Shown one piece after another: positions 1 through 5,474 of a DNA stretch of 5,474 nucleotides; positions within the stretch are counted from its first letter, which is position 1, and each line of letters begins with the position of its first letter. The notes beneath the pieces were generated by a model, which was not told the origin of the DNA, made no database searches, and saw only the letters and a program-made list of their open reading frames with translations. The DNA comes from an uncultured Ruminococcus sp. (GTDB taxonomy: Bacteria; Bacillota_A; Clostridia; Oscillospirales; Ruminococcaceae): positions 1-5,474 of the forward strand of contig CACZPE010000069.1 in NCBI GenBank assembly GCA_902782875.1, given 5' to 3'. Made by a program: the position numbers and the translations under genes.

Positions 1-1183
1 CATTTCCGAGGGTGTAGCACCCTATATCGCCGCAGAAAACAGCTTTCCTGCCATGCATGGCCCTTTTGACCGCATAGAAGGATGCCCTGTGCGGACAGCC
101 TGCACACAGCACGGGAGGACGTGCAGGAAGCTGAGGAACTTCTTTTCTTTCGGGAGCGGGACAGACCTTCCCGACAATACTGTAAATTATACTCTTTACA
201 TAGGTAGGATCGTTTTCTCCTGCTGTATGTATATCGCCCGAAAGTTTGCCGTTTATCCTTACATTCAGGTGGTATTTTCCGCAGATATAGGTAAGCTCCC
301 TTTCTATAACGGGATCCAGCTCCTCTATGCAGAACACCTCATCACAGCCTCTGAGGAATTCGACTGCAAGCTCCTCGGGAAACGGGAACGGTGTTGCGAC
401 AGTGAGGAGAGAGGGCTTTTCATCAAGACCGTCAAGCACTTCTCTGACATATGCCGAGCTTATGCCGTGTGAAGCAATGCCGAAACTCAGCGTGCCTTTT
501 TCAAAGCGGTTGCGCTCATACTCCGAAAATACTGCTGTAAGCTCGCGGTTGCGCTTTTCGATCATCATATGATTATTATACGAAAGCTTCGGGAATATTA
601 CCCATCGCGAGCTGTCCTTAACAAAGCCTTCGGGAGTATTCCTGCGGTACTCTTCCCTGTCGTATATATCTATCGATGCATAGGCGTGGCATATCCTTGT
701 AGTCGGACGGAATATCACGGGGGTGTGATATTTCTCCGAATAGTCAAAGGCATCCCCTATCATATGATACGCTTCCTCAACAGAGGAGGGATCAAAGCAG
801 GGCAGCTTTGAAAATGCCGCAAATGTGCGCGTATCCTGTTCTGTCTGGGAAGATATAGGCCCCGGGTCATCCGCTACCATAATGACCATGCCGCCCTTTA
901 CACCTACATATGCAAGGCTCATCAGCGGATCTGAGGCAACGTTGAGCCCCACCTGCTTCATGGTCACCATAGTTCTTGCGCCGCAGTATGCCGCTCCTGC
1001 AGCAAGCTCAAGCGCTGCCTTCTCGTTTACCGACCATTCCACATATATACCGTCATTGTTCTTTGCACACGTTTCAAGCACTTCTGTAGAGGGGGTGCCC
1101 GGATAACCCGAGACTACATTGAGCCCTGCCGCAAGAGCTCCCTTTGCTATAGCGGCATTGCCCATAAGATATTCCTTGTGCAT
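1..1183 (-). CDS. iorA: Indolepyruvate:ferredoxin oxidoreductase, alpha subunit (partial, first 394 residues)
   Basis: In this family the enzyme oxidatively decarboxylates aryl pyruvates such as indolepyruvate to aryl-acetyl-CoA with thiamine pyrophosphate (TPP), passing electrons to ferredoxin in the cytoplasm during anaerobic aromatic amino acid degradation. The reading frame is open from ATG 1183-1181 to the left edge with no stop. Visible landmarks are GYPGTPSTE (residues 26-34), the pyrimidine-domain segment WSVNEKAALE (50-59) with a likely TPP-activating Glu54, MKQVGLNVASDP (75-86), CAGCPHR (360-366) and GDIGCYTLG (385-393) of the TPP-pyrophosphate domain. Family members are about 580-620 residues, so the rest of that domain and the C-terminal [4Fe-4S] ferredoxin domain lie outside the window, where iorB is also expected. 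The start lies one base after the RNase R stop and is preceded by GAGGTG. A second in-frame ATG at residue 7 is possible but has no better ribosome site. The identification is very secure; substrate specificity is inferred from the family. Confidence 0.96.
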   Translation of the reverse strand, partial: MHKEYLMGNAAIAKGALAAGLNVVSGYPGTPSTEVLETCAKNNDGIYVEWSVNEKAALELAAGAAYCGARTMVTMKQVGLNVASDPLMSLAYVGVKGGMVIMVADDPGPISSQTEQDTRTFAAFSKLPCFDPSSVEEAYHMIGDAFDYSEKYHTPVIFRPTTRICHAYASIDIYDREEYRRNTPEGFVKDSSRWVIFPKLSYNNHMMIEKRNRELTAVFSEYERNRFEKGTLSFGIASHGISSAYVREVLDGLDEKPSLLTVATPFPFPEELAVEFLRGCDEVFCIEELDPVIERELTYICGKYHLNVRINGKLSGDIHTAGENDPTYVKSIIYSIVGKVCPAPERKEVPQLPARPPVLCAGCPHRASFYAVKRAMHGRKAVFCGDIGCYTLGN

Positions 1184-1184
1184 G

Positions 1185-3302
1185 TCACACCTCATCACTG
1201 ACTATTTCAAAGTCGATATTGCCTGTATCCACTTCGGCCTTGACACACTTAACGCTCACACGGTCGCCGACACGATAAACAGGCTTTCCTCCCCTGGTGA
1301 GGGTAAAATCGCCGTCATATTCACAGCCGCCCAGGGTCTCTATCCTTACAAGGCCCTCTACGGTATTGTCAAGCTCTACATAGATACCGAATTCAGCCGC
1401 ACTGCATATAACACCGCTGAATATCTCACCGAGATGAGAGAGCATATACTCAGCCATATAGCAGGCTTCACATTCACGCTCGGTCTGCATGGCAGCTATC
1501 TCACACTCCGAAGACTGAACGGACGCTTCATAGGCAAATCTGCCGTACTTTGACGTTATCTTGTCATAGGGAGTCTTGTTATATACCTCGGTAAGTATGC
1601 GATGTATGGCAAGATCGGGATAACGCCTTATCGGTGAGGTAAAATGGGCATAGTCATCAAGGGCGAGACCGAAATGCCCCAGGGGTTCATCGGAATACTT
1701 AGCCTTAGCCATGCTCCTGAGCACGATATTGTTCATTATCGTACCGAGTCCTGCCTTCCTGCTTTCTTCAAGGACTGCAGAAAGATGTGCAGGCTTTACG
1801 GTCTGGAATTCAGGATGAGGGATATTCAGCTTATCGGCAGTATCCATCAGTCTTGCAATCTTTTCTGGAGAGGGCTTTTCATGCACTCTGTATACAAACG
1901 GGATTCCTTTTTCCACCGCAGTTTTTGCCGCAGCGGTATTCGCCATAAGCATGAATTCCTCGATGATATTCTCTGATACTCCGCTGGTCCGTCGCTTTAC
2001 ATCCACACAGACCTCGTTTTCGTCTATTATAAGCTTTGGCTCTGAAGTCTCTATCTGCGGCGAGCCTCTGTGAATCCTGTTCTCATTGAGTATGCCCGCA
2101 AGCTCCTTCATCAGCATTATCCGGTCATACAGGCTGCCGTATTTTTCCGAAAGCTCCGGCGGTACAGCATTTTCTTCTATTATCCTGTTTACTTCATCAT
2201 AAACGCCCTTCACGCGGGAACGTATGACACTCTTGATGAATTTGTAGCTTTTAAGCTCACCCTCAGAGGAGATATCCATAATACATGAGAATGCGAGCCT
2301 GTCTTCGTCGGGATTGAGTGAGCATATCCCGTTGGAAAGCTCTTTGGGGAGCATTGGTATTACCTTGTTGGCATAGTATATGGAAGTGCCCCTTACAAAC
2401 GCATCGGAATCGAGTGCGGAGCCTGCCTTTACATAGTGGGACACATCTGCGATATGCACTCCGAGCGTATATCCGTCATCTGTACGTTCAACAGAAACGG
2501 CATCGTCAATATCCTTTGTATCTGCGCCGTCTATGGTGAATATGGGCTCATCACGCAGATCGACCCTTGAATAAATATCCTTGTCTGTTATCTTAAGGGA
2601 GCCGATATGTCTTGCTTCATCCATGACTGCAAGGGGGAATTCCGTTTCCACCTCACGGTTGTAAAGCACGGACATGGCGCAGTTATAGGCACTCTCGGCA
2701 GTACCGAAGGATGCCGTTATCCTGCATCTGTGGTCACTGTGGCGTGTCCCCCTGTGTGTCACTGCGGCTGATACCTTGTCGCCCTCCTTGGCATCAGTAT
2801 CTTCATCTTCAAGTGCGATAAGATCCTTGCAGAGAGTATCGGGTCTGACATACAGTCTTCCCTTTTCACGCACGAGCTTGCCCGTAAACTCGGTATCCGC
2901 ACTTACGGCAATACTGAGTATCATCGCTTCGGGAAGTTCTCCTCTCGATTCTATCAGCCTGCATACCACAGTATCTCCGGGAAGAGCGCCAAGCATGAAT
3001 TTGCCGGGAACGAATATCTCCTCGCTGTCTTTAGCCTTTCTCCTGACAAATCCAAAGGTCTTGTTAAGTCTTGTGACCTCTGCGGTAAAGCAGTCATCGC
3101 CGAGAAGCTTATATCCCGCATCGGTGAACATTATGCTTCCGTCAGATATCAGTTCGTTTATAACTTTTCTGAATTCATCAGGCTTTGTGGGGTTCTTCTG
3201 CCCCCTTGTCTTCTTGAACAGTTCCTTATCGGAAACAGGTGCCTTTTTATCCTTGAGATAATTCAGTATCCTGCTCCTGCAGCGTTGTTTCGTATCTGTC
3301 AT
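1185..3302 (-). CDS. rnr: Ribonuclease R (RNase II/RNB family 3'-5' exoribonuclease)
   Basis: This is a processive 3'-5' hydrolytic exoribonuclease of the cytoplasm that degrades structured RNA and releases nucleoside 5'-monophosphates. The 705-residue protein has the full RNase R layout: a winged-helix-like N-terminus (about 9-67), cold-shock domain 1 (about 70-120, with FGFVRRK and EEIFVPG), cold-shock domain 2 (about 137-195), the RNB catalytic domain (about 246-575) and an S1 domain (about 626-702). The catalytic stretch TIDGADTKDIDDAVSV (256-271) gives Asp258, Asp264, Asp266 and Asp267, matching the spacing of E. coli Asp272/278/280/281. GVHIADVSHYV (281-291) and HFTSPIRRYPDLAIHR (553-568) are hallmark motifs. 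The HTH and length favour RNase R over RNase II. It is at the short end for the family and ends in acidic DFEIVSDEV, with no lysine-rich tail. ATG 3302-3300 is the only plausible start, since an in-frame stop lies at 3329-3327, but there is no good Shine-Dalgarno site. It begins 7 bases after the preceding gene's stop, so coupling is likely. Confidence 0.97.
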   Translation of the reverse strand: MTDTKQRCRSRILNYLKDKKAPVSDKELFKKTRGQKNPTKPDEFRKVINELISDGSIMFTDAGYKLLGDDCFTAEVTRLNKTFGFVRRKAKDSEEIFVPGKFMLGALPGDTVVCRLIESRGELPEAMILSIAVSADTEFTGKLVREKGRLYVRPDTLCKDLIALEDEDTDAKEGDKVSAAVTHRGTRHSDHRCRITASFGTAESAYNCAMSVLYNREVETEFPLAVMDEARHIGSLKITDKDIYSRVDLRDEPIFTIDGADTKDIDDAVSVERTDDGYTLGVHIADVSHYVKAGSALDSDAFVRGTSIYYANKVIPMLPKELSNGICSLNPDEDRLAFSCIMDISSEGELKSYKFIKSVIRSRVKGVYDEVNRIIEENAVPPELSEKYGSLYDRIMLMKELAGILNENRIHRGSPQIETSEPKLIIDENEVCVDVKRRTSGVSENIIEEFMLMANTAAAKTAVEKGIPFVYRVHEKPSPEKIARLMDTADKLNIPHPEFQTVKPAHLSAVLEESRKAGLGTIMNNIVLRSMAKAKYSDEPLGHFGLALDDYAHFTSPIRRYPDLAIHRILTEVYNKTPYDKITSKYGRFAYEASVQSSECEIAAMQTERECEACYMAEYMLSHLGEIFSGVICSAAEFGIYVELDNTVEGLVRIETLGGCEYDGDFTLTRGGKPVYRVGDRVSVKCVKAEVDTGNIDFEIVSDEV
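1188..1193 (-). promoter_or_regulatory. Ribosome binding site of iorA, inside the end of rnr
   Basis: GAGGTG on the minus strand lies four bases from its last base to the iorA ATG and sits within the last codons of rnr. The order GAGGTG, TGA stop, one base, ATG suggests that ribosomes finishing rnr can reinitiate on iorA. Confidence 0.7.
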
Positions 3303-3309
3303 AGCTATA

Positions 3310-3993
3310 TCACGGCTTTCTTGAGGTCAGGAACTCTATGGAACGCTCTATAGAGTCCTTTGAATTGCCCCAGTCAGCATCCTTTCCTGTATTTCTGTAA
3401 TCATACATGGTGCAGTACTTCGATACGTCTGCATAAAGCTCCGCTATCTGCTGCTTTGCAAGAGCGCCCGCAAGCTTCTCAAACTCGGGAAGCTCCTTAC
3501 CCGAAAGGTATGACGGGGCAGCAGAGATCAGCATATCATAGTGCGGCAGACATACATAGTCGCATTCAGACAGCTTTTTTCTTGACTCGGCATCAGAGAA
3601 CATCTCAAAAAATGTCCTCATCAGTCTTTCCATTCCCCATTCTATCTTGTCGCAGACAAAACAGCTCTCGTTTATGAATGAAAGCTTCTTTTTCTTTGCG
3701 TTCTTGCCCTCGAAAAGCTTTTTTCTGGTAAACAGCTCACCGTTCACGGTATCAAGATGTGTCTGAAGCATAAGCGCAAGGGAAAGCCTGTTCTTCTGTT
3801 TGAGCATCTTGCCGTAATGCAGGGAGCAGAAGCCCGTCTTGTTCGTTTCTATCCTGACATCGGGCTCCATCATTGCCGCTCCCATGATATATTCCACCGT
3901 TCTTGCCTCAAGCGTGTTGCGCATTGCGCATATAGGACATCCGTCCGCTTCAAGCACTTCACTTATAGGTATAGTAAGCAGGCTTTCTCGCAT
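3310..3993 (-). CDS. DUF6062-like protein with a duplicated CxxC/CxxH putative metal site
   Basis: Function is unknown. I recognise it, from memory only, as resembling the clostridial DUF6062 family (landmark MMEPDVRIETNK, residues 41-52). The 227-residue protein carries two sets of ligand-like residues: Cys19, Cys22, Cys56, His59 and Cys111, Cys114, Cys148, His151. Each set reads C-x2-C-x33-C-x2-H and the copies are 92 residues apart, which suggests an internal duplication and two zinc (or other metal) sites. A lysine-rich stretch (KNAKKKKL, residues 98-105) separates them. No signal peptide or membrane helix is seen, so it is probably cytoplasmic. The longest frame begins at TTG 4008-4006, which overlaps the kinase stop, but ATG 3993-3991 has GGAGG five bases upstream and is the better start. 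It lies 11 bases after the kinase gene and 7 before rnr, suggesting one transcript. Whether it acts with the kinase or with RNase R cannot be told from sequence. Confidence 0.85.
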   Translation of the reverse strand: MRESLLTIPISEVLEADGCPICAMRNTLEARTVEYIMGAAMMEPDVRIETNKTGFCSLHYGKMLKQKNRLSLALMLQTHLDTVNGELFTRKKLFEGKNAKKKKLSFINESCFVCDKIEWGMERLMRTFFEMFSDAESRKKLSECDYVCLPHYDMLISAAPSYLSGKELPEFEKLAGALAKQQIAELYADVSKYCTMYDYRNTGKDADWGNSKDSIERSIEFLTSRKP

Positions 3994-3998
3994 ATCGT

Positions 3999-4003
3999 CC
4001 TCC
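3999..4003 (-). promoter_or_regulatory. Strong ribosome binding site that decides the start of the DUF6062-like gene
   Basis: GGAGG on the minus strand is followed by the 5-base spacer ACGAT and ATG at 3993-3991. It lies downstream of the alternative TTG (4008-4006), so it can only serve the ATG. This shortens the protein by five residues relative to the longest frame. Confidence 0.88.
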
Positions 4004-4004
4004 G

Positions 4005-4943
4005 TCAATAATCATATTCACTGCCGCCTACAAATTCTCTCACAAGCGAATTTGAAGGAACATGGGAAAAGTCCATAACATTTATCTCCTTCATGAAGGT
4101 GATGATATCTTCATACTCAGGGAAATGTTCGAGCTTATCGCGCTCGGATATGAGCTTGTCAAGTATAAAAGTTCTGTACACAGACGGCTCATAGGCCATA
4201 AACGTATCAATATCGTAATGTGCACGGTTCTTGTAGGGAGTAATATATAGCTCCTCGCCTCTGGATACGCTCTCGAACATACTGAACACATCCGAGGGTG
4301 TACGCTTTCTGAAAATGCCGTCCCTGCAGAGTCTGCGCATAAGACGTATCCTGGAGGGATGAAGCATCCTTCCGCCCGCTCCCCTGAGTCTGGTGCGCAC
4401 AGATACATATATACATGTGCAGTACTTGTCAGCATCACCTGTCACCATAGGGTTAAGAGCATGTATCCCTTCTATGATAAGGAATTCTCCCTGCTCCCTG
4501 CGCATGGGTATACTGCCGCTTCTTGACTGTGTGGGGAAGTCAAACACAGGCATCTCCACGCCCTCGCCCTTTGCAAGCTTGACAAGATGCTCTGAAAAAA
4601 GCGGTATATCAAGCCTGAGCGGAGATTCAAGATCGACATTTCCCTCGCTGTCGCGCGGGAGAGTCTTCTCGGTAAAGCGGTTTATTGGCAGAAAGTAGTT
4701 ATCCATACTCAGCACCTCTGCCTTATGTCCCTTGGAAGCGATATACGCCGCTATCCTCATGGCAGTGGTGGTCTTTCCCGAGCCCGAGGGCCCGGAAAGG
4801 AGCACTATAGGCACTTCGTCATTCTCCATTATCTTTTCAGCCGCATCCTCTATATATGCAGCATAGTCCTCCTCTGCGATCCTTACGAATTCATCAGGCT
4901 CACCGAGTCTCTTGTTGATCGATGATATGTTTATATACTTCAT
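4005..4943 (-). CDS. Nucleoside (uridine) kinase-like P-loop protein, PRK/URK family, lacking a TGS domain
   Basis: A probable ATP-dependent kinase of nucleosides, by family most like uridine/cytidine kinase of pyrimidine salvage; the substrate is not proven. In 312 residues one sees a Walker A loop GPSGSGKT (51-58), the SMDNYF segment (79-84) with Asp81 at the position of the catalytic Asp, FDFP (134-137), a Walker B-like strand LIIEGIHALNP (155-165), and an arginine-rich lid region (HPSRIRLMRRLCRD, 195-208). The tail, ending near LVREFVGG (300-307), resembles the end of the longer clostridial nucleoside kinases of about 550 residues, which carry an N-terminal TGS/ThrRS-like region. That region is absent here and replaced by about 44 residues (FVRIAEEDYAAYIEDAAEKI, 19-38). 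It is also longer than classical Udk (about 210). The start ATG 4943-4941 has GGTGG seven bases upstream. Its stop is 11 bases before the DUF6062-like ATG, so it appears to head the cluster. Confidence 0.88.
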   Translation of the reverse strand: MKYINISSINKRLGEPDEFVRIAEEDYAAYIEDAAEKIMENDEVPIVLLSGPSGSGKTTTAMRIAAYIASKGHKAEVLSMDNYFLPINRFTEKTLPRDSEGNVDLESPLRLDIPLFSEHLVKLAKGEGVEMPVFDFPTQSRSGSIPMRREQGEFLIIEGIHALNPMVTGDADKYCTCIYVSVRTRLRGAGGRMLHPSRIRLMRRLCRDGIFRKRTPSDVFSMFESVSRGEELYITPYKNRAHYDIDTFMAYEPSVYRTFILDKLISERDKLEHFPEYEDIITFMKEINVMDFSHVPSNSLVREFVGGSEYDY

Positions 4944-4950
4944 CCTGTCA

Positions 4951-4955
4951 CCACC
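4951..4955 (-). promoter_or_regulatory. Ribosome binding site of the nucleoside kinase gene
   Basis: GGTGG on the minus strand, seven bases before ATG 4943-4941. It is a moderate match to the anti-Shine-Dalgarno sequence and supports this start. Confidence 0.6.
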
Positions 4956-4972
4956 GTTTCTTAACTTTACTT

Positions 4973-5003
4973 AAAAGAAAAAACTCCCGATGCTGTCGGG
5001 AGT
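4973..5003 (-). terminator. Rho-independent terminator after the Cys4 protein gene
   Basis: Read on the minus strand, ACTCCCGA (5003-4996), loop CAGCA (4995-4991) and TCGGGAGT (4990-4983) form a perfect 8-bp stem, followed by a U-tract (TTTTTCTTTT, 4982-4973). The hairpin starts 23 bases after the stop of the small protein gene, the usual place for its terminator. The opposite strand has no comparable U-run after the stem, so it is unidirectional. It lies directly upstream of the kinase gene. Confidence 0.93.
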
Positions 5004-5026
5004 ATGTGAAACAACTTTAGGCAGCG

Positions 5027-5236
5027 TCATTCCTCATCAAAATTCCCGGGGATATGCAGCTGCTTCTTAGGTATCCTTTTAAGCGGCGAATACTGGAATT
5101 TGTTGCAGCTCGAATCGCCGTCAACTATGCCCTTTTTTTCACACAGCACTTTACCGCCGCTTTTTGCTCTTGTGCCGAATGTGCAGTACTGACACTGGGG
5201 AACGATATTTTCACCGAAGTACTTCTTTCTGGCCAT
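5027..5236 (-). CDS. Small conserved-looking four-cysteine protein, function unknown
   Basis: This 69-residue protein has Cys15, Cys18, Cys32 and Cys44 (CxxC-x13-C-x11-C), a pattern that could bind one zinc ion or an iron-sulfur centre. Landmarks are KYFG (5-8), CQYC (15-18), LCEKKG (31-36), SCNKFQYSPLKRIPKKQ (43-59) and an acidic end (FDEE). I recall similar short proteins in Clostridia, sharing CxYC, LCxxKGxV and FxYxPLKRxP, but no name or function, and this rests on memory. No signal peptide or membrane segment is seen; the basic KRIPKK segment could contact nucleic acid, which is speculation. Evidence that it is a real gene: a strong AAGGAAGG ribosome site, an extended -10 promoter about 70 bases upstream and a terminator 23 bases downstream, making it a self-contained single-gene unit. 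Confidence 0.88.
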   Translation of the reverse strand: MARKKYFGENIVPQCQYCTFGTRAKSGGKVLCEKKGIVDGDSSCNKFQYSPLKRIPKKQLHIPGNFDEE

Positions 5237-5242
5237 AACATT

Positions 5243-5250
5243 CCTTCCTT
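5243..5250 (-). promoter_or_regulatory. Ribosome binding site of the Cys4 small protein gene
   Basis: AAGGAAGG on the minus strand, six bases before ATG 5236-5234. It strongly supports this start and the reality of the small gene. Confidence 0.82.
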
Positions 5251-5270
5251 TCGTCCGAACACACCTTAAT

Positions 5271-5285
5271 GAGCAAAGTATGCTC
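5271..5285 (-). repeat. Short inverted repeat in the leader of the Cys4 protein gene
   Basis: GAGCA TACTT TGCTC on the minus strand is a 5-bp perfect stem with a 5-base loop, about 13 to 27 bases downstream of the predicted transcription start. It could be a small leader hairpin or a repressor half-site pair. On the plus strand it is followed by T-rich sequence, but the stem is too short for a convincing terminator. Confidence 0.4.
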
Positions 5286-5297
5286 TTCTATTTTTTC

Positions 5298-5313
5298 TGA
5301 TATAATTATATCA
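5298..5313. repeat. Perfect 16-bp palindrome overlapping the promoter
   Basis: TGATATAATTATATCA is identical to its reverse complement, so both strands carry TGATATAAT. It may be an operator overlapping the -10 box, a divergent promoter pair, or chance in AT-rich DNA. No plus-strand gene is seen downstream of the second box. Confidence 0.6.
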
Positions 5314-5333
5314 TATGACAGTTTATTTTTCCA
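5305..5333 (-). promoter_or_regulatory. Extended -10 promoter for the Cys4 protein gene
   Basis: On the minus strand a perfect TATAAT (5310-5305) is preceded by TGA (5313-5311), giving the extended -10 motif TGnTATAAT. A -35-like TGGAAA (5333-5328, four of six consensus bases) lies 17 bases upstream. This fits the housekeeping sigma factor. Transcription would start near 5298, leaving a leader of about 62 bases. Confidence 0.8.
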
Positions 5334-5423
5334 CATTCTTTTGAAAATTATTAAAAATTCAGCAATTTATACAAATTAACAGATATTGTATTTGTGCAAT
5401 AATCTTCCGGACGATCTGATCAA
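5334..5423. other. AT-rich intergenic region
   Basis: This stretch holds no credible reading frame. The only structure I see is a weak 6-bp inverted repeat (ACAAAT 5371-5376 and ATTTGT 5390-5395, 13-base loop) in low-complexity AT sequence, not strong enough to call a terminator or operator. It separates the unidentified gene at the right edge from the promoter of the Cys4 protein gene. Confidence 0.6.
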
Positions 5424-5474
5424 TTATCCGAGCAGCGTGCCGGCAAAAGTCTCTCCCTTCGCCTTAAGCGCGGC
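5424..5474 (-). CDS. C-terminal end of an unidentified gene (partial)
   Basis: An open minus-strand frame enters from the right edge and ends at TAA 5426-5424, giving 16 residues that end KGETFAGTLLG. The GC-rich codons contrast with the AT-rich DNA just downstream, the orientation agrees with all other genes, and the composition changes sharply at the stop, so I take it as a real gene end. It is too short to name. No convincing intrinsic terminator follows it before the next promoter. Confidence 0.55.
   Translation of the reverse strand, partial: AALKAKGETFAGTLLG

Noticed and set aside
53..472. Plus-strand open frame of 139 codons
   Set aside because: It lies antisense to iorA, whose minus-strand translation carries clear family motifs throughout; the plus-strand product has no recognisable features.
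1119..1553. Plus-strand open frame of 144 codons
   Set aside because: It is antisense to the start of iorA and the S1-domain end of rnr, both well supported.
2776..3261. Plus-strand open frame of 161 codons, Ser/Leu-rich
   Set aside because: It is the complement of the cold-shock and N-terminal domains of RNase R; the composition is typical of an antisense shadow.
4091..4438. Minus-strand frame of 115 codons
   Set aside because: It overlaps the nucleoside kinase in another frame and shows no family motifs, whereas the kinase frame has continuous P-loop kinase motifs.
5054..5269. Plus-strand frame of 71 codons
   Set aside because: It is antisense to the Cys4 protein gene, which has its own promoter, ribosome site and terminator; the plus frame has none.
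5271..5296. Possible plus-strand terminator (GAGCA/TGCTC stem followed by T-rich sequence)
   Set aside because: The stem is only 5 bp, the T-run is interrupted and no plus-strand gene ends nearby.
5371..5395. Inverted repeat ACAAAT/ATTTGT as a terminator for the right-edge gene
   Set aside because: Six AT-dominated base pairs around a 13-base loop are expected by chance in such AT-rich DNA, and no U-tract adjoins it.
5403..5416. Near-palindrome ATCTTCCGGACGAT after the stop of the right-edge gene
   Set aside because: It has a mismatch and no room for a loop, so it would not form a stable RNA hairpin; not called as a terminator.

Overview
The window looks like a stretch of chromosome from an anaerobic Firmicute of the class Clostridia, probably a Ruminococcus or Oscillospiraceae relative. 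The reasons are the gene content (a ferredoxin-dependent indolepyruvate oxidoreductase, a TGS-less nucleoside kinase of clostridial type, a DUF6062-like protein), strong Shine-Dalgarno sites, heavy use of ATA for isoleucine, and moderate GC in genes with one AT-rich intergenic gap. The genus is inference. I see no IS element, CRISPR array, tRNA, rRNA or phage gene.

Every gene I can support is on the minus strand, so the biological order runs from the right end to the left. At the far right are the last 16 codons of an unidentified gene (stop at 5426-5424). An AT-rich intergenic region follows, holding a consensus extended -10 promoter inside a perfect 16-bp palindrome. This promoter drives a 69-residue four-cysteine protein (5236-5027), which is closed by a clear intrinsic terminator (5003-4973).

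Just 29 bases past the terminator U-tract begins a tight cluster: a P-loop nucleoside (uridine) kinase (4943-4005), a DUF6062-like protein with a duplicated putative metal site (best start 3993, end 3310), ribonuclease R (3302-1185), and indolepyruvate:ferredoxin oxidoreductase alpha (start 1183, running off the left edge). The gaps inside the cluster are 11, 7 and 1 bases, so co-transcription and partly coupled translation are likely. I found no convincing separate promoter for the cluster.

Functionally the cluster mixes RNA decay (RNase R releases nucleoside 5'-monophosphates), nucleoside phosphorylation (the kinase) and fermentation of aromatic amino acids (IorA, whose partner IorB would be expected just beyond the left edge). 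A link between the first two through nucleotide recycling is plausible but unproven. There is no clear novel defence or mobile system here. The most interesting items are the exact internal duplication in the DUF6062-like protein, the uncharacterised Cys4 small protein with its palindromic promoter, and the terminator placed directly before a promoter-less operon.
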